Below, one piece after another: positions 6,660-13,204 of a stretch of DNA of 64,000 nucleotides. Numbering within the stretch: the first letter of the stretch is position 1; each line of letters opens with the position of its first letter. Source of the DNA: Bacilli bacterium (GTDB lineage Bacteria > Bacillota_I > Bacilli_A > RFN20 > CAG-826); NCBI GenBank assembly GCA_024399115.1, contig JAKSHZ010000003.1, positions 78,206 to 142,205 of the forward strand, written 5' to 3'. Below the pieces are notes generated by a model, which was given only the letters and a program-made list of their open reading frames with translations, was not told the origin of the DNA and made no database searches. A program made the translations under genes and the position numbers.

Positions 6660-8969
6660 TTATGCCAATTCGTTATTAGCTGGATGTGATTTGTTGTACT
6701 TATAGATTACAAATCCAACAATGAAAGCTACAAAGATAGCTATAAACATAGTCCACCACCATGTGCAGATTACATAAACTAGACTTGATACAATTAATGA
6801 AGTAACAATCCAGAATAAGAGAGTCCATTTGAACTGTCCTTTTATGCTTTCTGATTTTGCAGTGGCAACTGCAGCAAAGCAAGGAATTGTAGTCATGTTA
6901 AATGCGATGAAGGCTAATAGACCAGGAACTGTAATACCTGTTGCTTGAATCATTGAAATAGTAGATGAGATACCTGATTCATCTCCGATAATAGCTCCTG
7001 GATTACCGCTTAAAGCACCTGATGCAATTAAGCTAGCAGCTAATACACCGAATGTAGCAATTACGTTTTCTTTTGCAATTAAACCTGTAATAGCGGCAAC
7101 TACAAACACCCAACCATATTTACCTAATTGAGAACCAAATCCTAAAGGAGTGAAAATTGGTTGAATAAATGAACCAATACTATGAAGAATTGATTCGGAA
7201 ATGTTGTAGCCAACGAATTCTCCGCTTCCGTCATACAATTCGCTGCACATACTGAAATTCCATTTAAATGAAGATAAGAACCAAATAACAATTGTGGAAG
7301 CAAGGATAATTGTGAAAGCTTTTTTAATGAAGTGTTTCAATTTATCCCACAAATGGATCATTAAACTCTTAAATTGAGGCAAATGATATGAAGGGAGTTC
7401 CATAATAAATGGAGATACTTTTCCACGCTTTGTAGTGTTTCTCATTATGATAACAGTAACGATCGCAGTAACCATTCCTAAAATGTACATGGAGTAAGTA
7501 ATTAAATCTGCATTACCAACATTAAAGAATTCAACGATTGCACCAGCAATAGCTGTAAGAATAGGGAGTTTAGCACCGCAAGAGAAGAAAGGAATAACTT
7601 TAATAGTTGCGTCTTTTTCTTGCTCGCTTGCTAAGGTTCTAGTATTGATCATTGCAGGAACAGAGCATCCAAAACCCATAATCATTGGCATGAAAGCTCT
7701 ACCTGATAAGCCAAATTTTCTAAAAATTCTATCTAAAATAAATGCAACACGAGCCATATAGCCGCTGTCTTCTAAAATGGCAAAGAATAAGAATAACAAC
7801 AATATTTGAGGGATAAAACTAGCGACCGCAAATAAGCCACCCAATGCTCCGTCAACAACAAAGCCTTGAATCCAGTTAGGAGCATTGCTCAATCCTTCTG
7901 CTACTAAATCACTTAACAAATCAGTGGTATTGGTAACTAAACTTTGCAAAAATACGCCAGGAGAAGCAATTCCTGTTTCTGACCATATCAATCCTTCGTA
8001 AGCGGTGCCAGCGAAACTTGGAGTTACATTTTCAAATAACCTACCTAAGAAAAATAAGTTTTCACTAAATACCAAATGGAATATAACAAATAAGATAGCT
8101 AAGAAAATAGGAATACCAGCCCATTTATTTGTCAAAACTTTATCAATTTTGTCAGATTTTGTAAGTTTCTCATCGCTACTCTTTTGGTTTGAAGAGTTAG
8201 CTACAACATCTTTAAATGATTCTGAAATATAGTTATATCTCGCATCAGCAATCAATGCTTCAAAATCATTTCCAAACATTTCGTCATTAAATGTTTTTTC
8301 AAACTCATTAACCATAGGTAATAATGAAGCATGCATTTCCACTTCGATTTCATCTTTTTCAATTAATTTAATCGCGTGGAATAATGGATTAACTACATTC
8401 ATTCCTTTATAAGCAATCTTAATATCGCCTATTAAATGAAGTAAGTCATTATTCTTAATTACTGTTTTTCCATCTCTTTTTTTATTTGAAACTTCTATAG
8501 CCCTACTCATAAGGAGATCAATGCCTTCTTCTTTTAAAGCAGAAATTTCAACAACTGGAACTCCTAATTCTTTTTCAAGTTTTTTGGAATCGATATTTTG
8601 ACCTCTTTTTTTGACTTCATCCATCATGTTTAAAGCGATAATCATTGGAACATCGATTTCAAGAGCTTGAGTTGTTAAATATAAATTACGTTCCAAATTA
8701 GTTGCGTCGATAATATTAATCACGCAATCTGGATGTTCATCTAAAATGTAGTTTCTAGAAACTACTTCTTCGCTAGTATAAGGACTTAAGGAATAAATAC
8801 CAGGTAAATCGATAATCTCAACTTGTTCACTACCTTTTTTATAAACACCTGTTCTTTTTTCTACAGTAACACCTGGCCAGTTACCAACATGTGCTGTGCT
8901 ACCTGTGAGTGAGTTATATAAAGTGGTTTTACCGCAGTTTGGATTACCTAATAATGCAAATGTTTTCAT
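6660..8969 (-). CDS. feoB: Ferrous iron transporter FeoB
   Basis: 769 residues. An N-terminal G domain has G1 GNPNCGKTT (8-16), G3 DLPG (54-57) and G4 NMMD (114-117), followed by a helical GDI-like spacer. The C-terminal membrane part has two Gate modules with conserved GFGCSVPA and FFSCGAKLPI, whose Cys residues line the predicted path. It imports Fe2+ across the cytoplasmic membrane. The gene overlaps feoA by 4 nt (ATGA). Confidence 0.96.
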   Translation of the reverse strand: MKTFALLGNPNCGKTTLYNSLTGSTAHVGNWPGVTVEKRTGVYKKGSEQVEIIDLPGIYSLSPYTSEEVVSRNYILDEHPDCVINIIDATNLERNLYLTTQALEIDVPMIIALNMMDEVKKRGQNIDSKKLEKELGVPVVEISALKEEGIDLLMSRAIEVSNKKRDGKTVIKNNDLLHLIGDIKIAYKGMNVVNPLFHAIKLIEKDEIEVEMHASLLPMVNEFEKTFNDEMFGNDFEALIADARYNYISESFKDVVANSSNQKSSDEKLTKSDKIDKVLTNKWAGIPIFLAILFVIFHLVFSENLFFLGRLFENVTPSFAGTAYEGLIWSETGIASPGVFLQSLVTNTTDLLSDLVAEGLSNAPNWIQGFVVDGALGGLFAVASFIPQILLLFLFFAILEDSGYMARVAFILDRIFRKFGLSGRAFMPMIMGFGCSVPAMINTRTLASEQEKDATIKVIPFFSCGAKLPILTAIAGAIVEFFNVGNADLITYSMYILGMVTAIVTVIIMRNTTKRGKVSPFIMELPSYHLPQFKSLMIHLWDKLKHFIKKAFTIILASTIVIWFLSSFKWNFSMCSELYDGSGEFVGYNISESILHSIGSFIQPIFTPLGFGSQLGKYGWVFVVAAITGLIAKENVIATFGVLAASLIASGALSGNPGAIIGDESGISSTISMIQATGITVPGLLAFIAFNMTTIPCFAAVATAKSESIKGQFKWTLLFWIVTSLIVSSLVYVICTWWWTMFIAIFVAFIVGFVIYKYNKSHPANNELA

Positions 8970-9208
8970 TGATTAGATTCCTCCATTTCTAAAGTGACTA
9001 GGCTTGCTTCTGATTTACGAAGTGTTAGTTCGTATCCTCTGATATTTACTTCTATCGGATCTCCTAAGGGTGCCTTTTTACGTAAAGTCACTACCGCTCC
9101 TGGAGTAACGCCCATATCAAATAGTCTGCGTCTAAGTTTTCCTTCTCCCTCTACTTTTTTGATTTGGCCAGTCTCGCCAATCTGAAAATCAACTAGTTTT
9201 TTTAACAT
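8966..9208 (-). CDS. feoA: FeoA ferrous iron transport accessory protein
   Basis: 80 residues with the SH3-like FeoA fold: LRRRLFDMGVTPGAVVTLRKKAPLGDP followed by IRGYELTLRKSEA. FeoA binds and stimulates FeoB at the membrane. Ten nt separate it from the second feoA-like gene upstream, and ATGA overlaps feoB. Confidence 0.92.
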   Translation of the reverse strand: MLKKLVDFQIGETGQIKKVEGEGKLRRRLFDMGVTPGAVVTLRKKAPLGDPIEVNIRGYELTLRKSEASLVTLEMEESNQ

Positions 9209-9218
9209 ATCCTACCTC

Positions 9219-9431
9219 CTATGCAACTAGAATTTTTGATGCTGTTATTTTATCTAATGCTAATCTCACATTCTTAACTAAGCAGATTGCGTTACCACCA
9301 TTTACACTTAAAAGAGATATAGTCCCATTTGGTAAAATTCCAAGATCCTCTAAATGCTTTTTAAGTTTTTCATCTGCTAAAATTTTAACGATTTTAAATT
9401 CTTGATTAGTTGGTGCATAAATAAGTAACAT
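9219..9431 (-). CDS. feoA: Second FeoA-like SH3 protein
   Basis: 70 residues with a diverged FeoA core (LKKHLEDLGILPNGTISLLSVNGGNAICLVKNVRLALDK shows the same strand order as FeoA). Tandem feoA genes before feoB are common in Firmicutes, and both may contact FeoB. It is the first gene of the operon. Its Shine-Dalgarno (GGAGG) lies beside operator box 1. Confidence 0.85.
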   Translation of the reverse strand: MLLIYAPTNQEFKIVKILADEKLKKHLEDLGILPNGTISLLSVNGGNAICLVKNVRLALDKITASKILVA

Positions 9432-9443
9432 CTTTTACCTCCA

Positions 9444-9459
9444 GTTAGAATTTGCTAAC
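9444..9459. promoter_or_regulatory. DtxR-type operator box 1 (feo side)
   Basis: Perfect dyad GTTAG-aatttg-CTAAC adjacent to the feoA Shine-Dalgarno. It has the same 5-6-5 architecture as boxes 2 and 3. Confidence 0.7.
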
Positions 9460-9489
9460 CATATTAATAAAAAAATAAATTTTTAGTTT

Positions 9490-9507
9490 AGTTAGCCATT
9501 ACTAACT
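9490..9507. promoter_or_regulatory. DtxR-type operator box 2 (middle of divergent region)
   Basis: Perfect dyad AGTTAG-ccatta-CTAACT, resembling the TTAG/CTAA half-sites of DtxR/IdeR operators. It lies where the minus-strand feo promoter is expected. Confidence 0.75.
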
Positions 9508-9528
9508 GTATAATATTTTCAATTCGTG

Positions 9529-9558
9529 TTGATAAAAAATCAAGAAAAAGATTAAAAT
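9529..9558 (+). promoter_or_regulatory. Promoter of the DtxR-type regulator gene
   Basis: TTGATA (9529-9534), 18 nt spacer, TAAAAT (9553-9558). The predicted transcription start falls inside operator box 3. Confidence 0.55.
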
Positions 9559-9560
9559 AA

Positions 9561-9576
9561 GTTTGAAAAGACTAAC
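9561..9576. promoter_or_regulatory. DtxR-type operator box 3 (regulator side)
   Basis: GTTTG-aaaaga-CTAAC, one mismatch from the box 1 and 2 dyad, followed by a further CTAACT half-site. It overlaps the expected transcription start, implying autorepression. No clear Shine-Dalgarno precedes the ATG at 9589. Confidence 0.6.
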
Positions 9577-9588
9577 TAACTATCTACT

Positions 9589-9954
9589 ATGTATAACAAA
9601 AAAGAATCCACAGAAGACTACTTAGAAAATATCTTAATGGCCCAAAAAGAATTAGGCCCTATAAGAGCTATTGAGCTTGCTAAATATATAGGTTTTACTA
9701 AGGCAAGTGTGTCTGTCGCGCTAAAAAAGCTTAAAGAACAAGAATCAATTACGGTTGATCAAGACACTGGCATTATTAATCTAACTGAAAAAGGTAGAGC
9801 ACTAGCGGAAAAAACTTTCGAAAGACACACAATCCTAACTAAAAGTTTGATTTGTTTAGGCGTTAATCCTGTTATTGCAGAACGCGATGCTTGTAAGGTT
9901 GAACATTTGTTAAGCGAAGAATCATTTGAAGCTATTAAGAACCATATTAAGTAG
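9589..9954 (+). CDS. Short DtxR/MntR-family metal-dependent repressor
   Basis: 121 residues. A winged helix (SVSVALKKLKEQESITVDQ with wing and LTEKGRALA) is followed by a short dimerisation/metal domain (HTILTKSLICLGVNPVIAERDACKVEHLLSEES) with the typical His, Cys-x-x-E-H ligands. The SH3-like third domain of DtxR is absent, as in MntR-type members. Divergent from feoAAB with three shared operators, it is very probably an Fe2+-responsive repressor of feo and itself. Metal specificity is inferred. Confidence 0.88.
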   Translation: MYNKKESTEDYLENILMAQKELGPIRAIELAKYIGFTKASVSVALKKLKEQESITVDQDTGIINLTEKGRALAEKTFERHTILTKSLICLGVNPVIAERDACKVEHLLSEESFEAIKNHIK

Positions 9955-9997
9955 CATTTAATTTTTTAAAAACCTTTTATATCACTTAAAAATTTAA

Positions 9998-10029
9998 AAA
10001 TACGATACTTAAGTATCGTATTTATTTTT
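9998..10029 (+). terminator. Terminator after the DtxR-type gene
   Basis: Perfect 13-bp inverted repeat AAATACGATACTT / AAGTATCGTATTT ending in TTTATTTTT. It may also serve minus-strand transcripts from the accessory region. Confidence 0.8.
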
Positions 10030-10069
10030 GTGTGCCATTCGGGAATAATATACAAAGTAGTAAGTACTA

Positions 10070-10088
10070 CTTAATACATTAAAGAGTT
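10070..10088. repeat. 19-bp direct repeat, copy A, bordering the toxin-antitoxin-like cassette
   Basis: CTTAATACATTAAAGAGTT is identical to 11657-11675. Weaker similarity extends upstream in both copies (TGTGTGC followed by ATT about 30-45 bp before the repeat). The copies are 1,587 bp apart and flank the cassette. Confidence 0.65.
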
Positions 10089-10109
10089 AACAAGGAATAT
10101 ATTAATAAA

Positions 10110-10214
10110 TCACTTGATAAAAATAAGTTCGTCTTCTTTATAGTCTAAAGCATAACCATATTCATCTGCTTCAACAAGAACAAATCCGTCTTTAATATTG
10201 TCGGCATATAACAT
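10110..10214 (-). CDS. 34-residue DUF4926-like truncated paralogue
   Basis: The peptide (GFVLVEADEYGYALDYKEDE, then LIFIK) resembles the C-terminal half of the 68-residue protein just upstream (GYALVEIEDYDTVFDYKIDD, then LLLIKN). It starts 33 nt past that gene's stop and has only a weak GAG ribosome site. It is either a remnant of a duplicated antitoxin/immunity gene or a tiny functional copy. Confidence 0.5.
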   Translation of the reverse strand: MLYADNIKDGFVLVEADEYGYALDYKEDELIFIK

Positions 10215-10247
10215 AATTATCGCTCTTTTCAGTAGCAGTATCGCGTT

Positions 10248-10454
10248 TTAGTTTTTGATTAAAAGCAAATCGTCGATTTTATAGTCAAAAACTGTATCGT
10301 AATCCTCGATTTCCACTAATGCATAGCCTCCAAAAGCAAAGAGATCACAAACTAACACAATGGTACCTTTTTTAATAACACACTCATTATCATGATACTC
10401 AAACTTTTTATCGTACTTTGTATAACATAAAGATCCCATTTTTATTTTTTCCAT
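10248..10454 (-). CDS. Small DUF4926-like putative antitoxin/immunity protein
   Basis: 68 residues, beta-rich and acidic at the end. The stretch VIKKGTIVLVCDLF followed by ALVEIEDYD resembles the small SH3-like DUF4926 family, often found next to toxin-like DUF6883 proteins. The gene overlaps the end of the 177-residue gene by 13 nt, the coupling seen in toxin-antitoxin or toxin-immunity pairs. Family and role are inferred from pattern and context. Confidence 0.5.
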   Translation of the reverse strand: MEKIKMGSLCYTKYDKKFEYHDNECVIKKGTIVLVCDLFAFGGYALVEIEDYDTVFDYKIDDLLLIKN

Positions 10455-10975
10455 AACTTATCGCCTCCTGGAATTAACGTAACAAAACAAATTTTCAAGT
10501 TTTTTTCTAATCTCCATATTGTTTTAACCAAGTGTCCTTTTAGAATTGTTTTAGCTTCAACAAGCATTTCGCCACAAGAAAATCTTGAAAAACAAATAGA
10601 ATCGCGCTTGGTATAAATACAAATATCATAGAAAAGTTCATGTGGTCTATATTCAGAATATCCTAAGCATTTAAGAAACTTAGACTTATCATTTTTTTCA
10701 CGAAAAGTTAATAGATAATTCATTTTATTATGGTCATATGCAGGTTCATCGATATCATCGACAACAGCTCGAATAAAACGATTACAATATTCTTTCTCGT
10801 GAACCCCTTGAACTGGAAAATGAAATTTTCTTAAAGCGTTCTGCCCGTACCATTCATATGAAGACATTGCGCTATTATCATATGACCTCATATTTTGTTT
10901 TTCTCGATCTGTATATTCACCATTTCGCGAATCATAAAGTTGCATGTGATTTCCGCCACCACGTTTTAATGGCAT
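10442..10975 (-). CDS. DUF6883-like putative toxin domain protein
   Basis: 177 residues if started at 10975; an internal Met at residue 11 is an alternative. The pattern MNYLLTF, SKFLKCLGYSEYRPHELFYD, then VKTIWRLEKNLKICFVTLIPG resembles DUF6883 domains, a predicted RNase/toxin-like fold that ends in a VTxxPG strand. No signal peptide. The start codon overlaps the end of a 13-codon upstream ORF with a strong ribosome site, so translation is probably coupled. The overlapping small gene may neutralise it. The toxin role is inferred. Confidence 0.5.
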   Translation of the reverse strand: MPLKRGGGNHMQLYDSRNGEYTDREKQNMRSYDNSAMSSYEWYGQNALRKFHFPVQGVHEKEYCNRFIRAVVDDIDEPAYDHNKMNYLLTFREKNDKSKFLKCLGYSEYRPHELFYDICIYTKRDSICFSRFSCGEMLVEAKTILKGHLVKTIWRLEKNLKICFVTLIPGGDKLWKK

Positions 10976-11007
10976 ATTGCACCATTAGTATAATTGTTTA
11001 GTAGCAT
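10966..11007 (-). CDS. 13-residue upstream ORF coupled to the putative toxin gene
   Basis: Encodes MLLNNYTNGAICH. It has the best ribosome site of the locus, AAGGAG six nt before the ATG, while the 177-residue gene beginning inside its last codons has none. Its start codon sits in the arm of a hairpin that can sequester it. A leader peptide for coupled or conditional translation is the simplest reading. Confidence 0.5.
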   Translation of the reverse strand: MLLNNYTNGAICH

Positions 11008-11092
11008 ATCGTACTCCTTCCACACGTTCTTCGTGCTATAAACGATGAGATATGCTACTATATACATGCTCAGATGTGCTTCAGCATATCTC
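10999..11092 (-). promoter_or_regulatory. Mutually exclusive hairpins in the leader of the putative toxin-antitoxin operon
   Basis: On the minus strand three segments share complementarity. S1 (11092-11083, GAGATATGCT) pairs with S2 (11060-11047, TAGTAGCATATCTC) over 10 bp. S2 also pairs with S3 (11010-10999, GATATGCTACTA) over 12 bp. S3 contains the start codon of the 13-codon leader ORF, so S2:S3 would hide it and S1:S2 would release it. Confidence 0.55.
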
Positions 11093-11136
11093 TAATCGTG
11101 ACCACTGCAATGGTTGCGATTTTTTAGTTATCAAAA

Positions 11137-11499
11137 TTAATTTCTAAATTCATTCAATCTTTTTTTCAATTCCTCCAACATTTTTTCTTTTTCCTCGCCT
11201 TCAAATAAATTGTTAATCATGTTTGTAAAACAATATTCAATATCAGATAAAGAAATTTTCTTTGATGAAGGTGTTTCGAAATATGAAGTATTTAGTTCTT
11301 CCACTTCTTTATCGTTTAAATTATAAATGGAAGGTATTTTGGTTCTCCAATCGCTCGGTATTTCTCTATCCCCATGTTCTACGGAGGATATGTAAGCAAT
11401 AGAGACGCCTAATAATTTAGCTGCCTCAGTTATACTCTGTTTTCTTGTTTTTCTTAAATTTGAGAAATAAATTCCAAATGGCGTGTAAGCTTTATTCAT
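11137..11499 (-). CDS. XRE-family transcriptional regulator
   Basis: 120 residues. An N-terminal Cro/CI helix-turn-helix (SITEAAKLLGVSIAYISSVE, about 18-37, then HGDREIP) is followed by a short acidic and basic helical tail. The upstream region has tandem dyad-like repeats, consistent with autoregulation. It lies between the three-gene nuclease operon and the toxin-antitoxin-like pair, both on the same strand, and may control either. A stem-loop without a T-run lies just past its stop, so the downstream pair may be co-transcribed. SD: GAGGA 8 nt before ATG. Confidence 0.82.
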   Translation of the reverse strand: MNKAYTPFGIYFSNLRKTRKQSITEAAKLLGVSIAYISSVEHGDREIPSDWRTKIPSIYNLNDKEVEELNTSYFETPSSKKISLSDIEYCFTNMINNLFEGEEKEKMLEELKKRLNEFRN

Positions 11500-11528
11500 A
11501 ATAATTTCCTCAATAACATTGAAACATA

Positions 11529-11572
11529 TTTCACAATGTTTGTAAAATTATTTTTCACATTTTTTGTAAAAT
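11529..11572. promoter_or_regulatory. Tandem operator-like repeats upstream of the XRE gene
   Basis: Copies at 11529-11548 (TTTCACAATGTTTGTAAAAT) and 11553-11572 (TTTCACATTTTTTGTAAAAT) match at 18 of 20 positions with a 24-bp period. A further TTTC/GAAA dyad lies toward the gene. This is a typical layout for XRE autoregulation. Confidence 0.55.
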
Positions 11573-11588
11573 ATAAAATTACAGTAAT

Positions 11589-11616
11589 AAAAACGACCCG
11601 ATTGTGTTCGAGTCGT
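11589..11616 (-). terminator. Terminator of the three-gene nuclease operon
   Basis: Stem ACGACcCGA / TCGaGTCGT (11593-11601 with 11608-11616), followed on the minus strand by TTTTTATTA. It lies about 60 nt after the last gene of the operon. Confidence 0.72.
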
Positions 11617-11656
11617 CTGATTAATCGATGTGTGCAATTTGCCGTTAATATAACTG

Positions 11657-11675
11657 CTTAATACATTAAAGAGTT
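11657..11675. repeat. 19-bp direct repeat, copy B
   Basis: CTTAATACATTAAAGAGTT, identical to 10070-10088. This copy touches the stop codon of the pRiA4b ORF3-like gene. The pair brackets the XRE and toxin-antitoxin-like genes. Confidence 0.65.
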
Positions 11676-12550
11676 TATTTTAAAGGGATATTAGTTAGTC
11701 TTTTTTTGTATTCGCTGTCATCAAAATCAATATGTTTTGTTTCTAAATCAAAAATATAAGTAATCAAAACAGCGGCAATTGCTTCCTTTGCCTTCCCTTC
11801 ACCATGAACTTTTTTAATTTTTTCAAATATTTTTTTAACATAATCTAATGCATTAATTTGTTCATCTACCGCTTCCAAAATAGCTTTTTTAAGTCGTGGA
11901 TTATATGACTCAGTATAATCATCCAAACAAACGCAATTTTGTTCAATATATTCTTTTTCACCAGAAAGGACTTCGTCATAATTAAATCTAAAGTCGTCAT
12001 TCAATGTATCGTTTATTTCGTCGATGTCTAGTGGATTATCAAACTCACTATACTTATCAATAGAAACATTCCAAGGTTTATATATGCCTTTTTCTTCATC
12101 CTCGCCATCGAAATCTGGATCAATTTCATTATTAAAATAAGAATATAAGGAACCAATATTGTCTTCCCAGATTCCCTGACCTGCTCCTTCTAGTAAAATT
12201 AAATTCTTATTTGATTTAATTTCAACATATTTTTTATATCGCTTACAAGAAAAATCCCAGCCATCTCCTGTATCATATTCAAAATCAAAACTATCAGGTA
12301 AATCATTAAGATGATAGTTCCTTAAATACTTATATCCATCACGAGGTTCCTCCATAAATGGCGCCATAACATAATGAATTTCTCTTCTCTTACAAGTAAT
12401 CAAAAAGCAATGTTCAAACACCGCTCCAACAGCAGTCCCTAATTCAACAGAAAGTTTGAATAAGTCTGGATTTCCTTTAATCAAAACAACGCGATAAAAA
12501 CGATTTTTAGGCCCATATTTAAAATCAAGTCTAATTTTTGTGTATTGCAT
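11675..12550 (-). CDS. Plasmid pRiA4b ORF-3-like protein
   Basis: 291 residues, acidic. The stretch FDFEYDTGDGWDFSCKRYKK followed by LLEGAGQGIWEDNIGSLYSY matches the core of pRiA4b ORF-3-like domains (YDxGDxW, then an E-G-x-G segment), a family widespread on plasmids and in accessory regions with no defined biochemical role. N- and C-terminal extensions are unusual in length. It begins 1 nt after the stop of the winged-helix gene and ends the three-gene operon. Confidence 0.72.
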   Translation of the reverse strand: MQYTKIRLDFKYGPKNRFYRVVLIKGNPDLFKLSVELGTAVGAVFEHCFLITCKRREIHYVMAPFMEEPRDGYKYLRNYHLNDLPDSFDFEYDTGDGWDFSCKRYKKYVEIKSNKNLILLEGAGQGIWEDNIGSLYSYFNNEIDPDFDGEDEEKGIYKPWNVSIDKYSEFDNPLDIDEINDTLNDDFRFNYDEVLSGEKEYIEQNCVCLDDYTESYNPRLKKAILEAVDEQINALDYVKKIFEKIKKVHGEGKAKEAIAAVLITYIFDLETKHIDFDDSEYKKRLTNIPLK

Positions 12551-12551
12551 A

Positions 12552-13202
12552 TTACTTTACCTCTTGTTTCGTTTGATTTAAGTATATATTAACACAATCA
12601 CATTCTTTTCTTAAATCATCAGTTAATATTCTTTGAAGGGTACATATAGTTGAATAATTGTATTCATGTTCCTTAATAATGAACTCAAACAATAAATCGC
12701 TATAATCTTTTAAATAATATTCTATTAAACTGAGCCTCACTGATTCATTGCAATCTTTTATATATGGGCCTTTTTCAATTAATTCTAAAGCATAGATAAT
12801 GTTTTTATATTGTTCAGTAAAATTCTCAATATTAAATGAATATAACCTGTATTTCCCAATTGTTTTTTGACGATTTGCTAATAGATTTGTATAGATTTCA
12901 ATAAATTCATCTTTATGTTCGCTGACACCTAGAGAATTGTACATAGAATAGCCAATAACAATTCCATGTCCGTTATTTATGTAATATTTAAGAACATCAT
13001 CTTTTTTAGATTTAGTGTTAGAAACAATATACGCACGATGGGATTCTTTAGTTAAAATATGCTCATCTGCTAAACGACCTAAAATTTTGGTGTAAGTTTT
13101 ATAAGGAATCATTGAAAAATGTTCTTTGTATTCTTTTGAAATATCAAAGACAATTCCTTTATTTTGAAGACAATATTCTCTTAATAATTTAGTATAAACC
13201 AT
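12552..13202 (-). CDS. AbiEi/DUF6088-like winged-helix protein
   Basis: 216 residues. The N-terminus (GIVFDISKEYKE, then MIPYKTYTKILGRLADEHIL) looks like a winged helix. The following segment (HGIVIGYSMYNSLGVSE, then ANRQKTIGKYRLYSFN) resembles AbiEi/DUF6088 antitoxin proteins of type IV toxin-antitoxin and abortive infection systems. The usual AbiEii nucleotidyltransferase partner is absent. Instead it sits 2 nt after the YhcG-type nuclease and 1 nt before the pRiA4b ORF3-like gene. An antitoxin/regulator role is inferred. Confidence 0.55.
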   Translation of the reverse strand: MVYTKLLREYCLQNKGIVFDISKEYKEHFSMIPYKTYTKILGRLADEHILTKESHRAYIVSNTKSKKDDVLKYYINNGHGIVIGYSMYNSLGVSEHKDEFIEIYTNLLANRQKTIGKYRLYSFNIENFTEQYKNIIYALELIEKGPYIKDCNESVRLSLIEYYLKDYSDLLFEFIIKEHEYNYSTICTLQRILTDDLRKECDCVNIYLNQTKQEVK

Positions 13203-13204
13203 AA

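Noticed and set aside
11093..11126. Intrinsic terminator after the XRE gene
   Set aside because: The AATCG...CGATT stem has its T-run on the plus strand, the wrong side for the minus-strand XRE gene, and no plus-strand gene precedes it closely.
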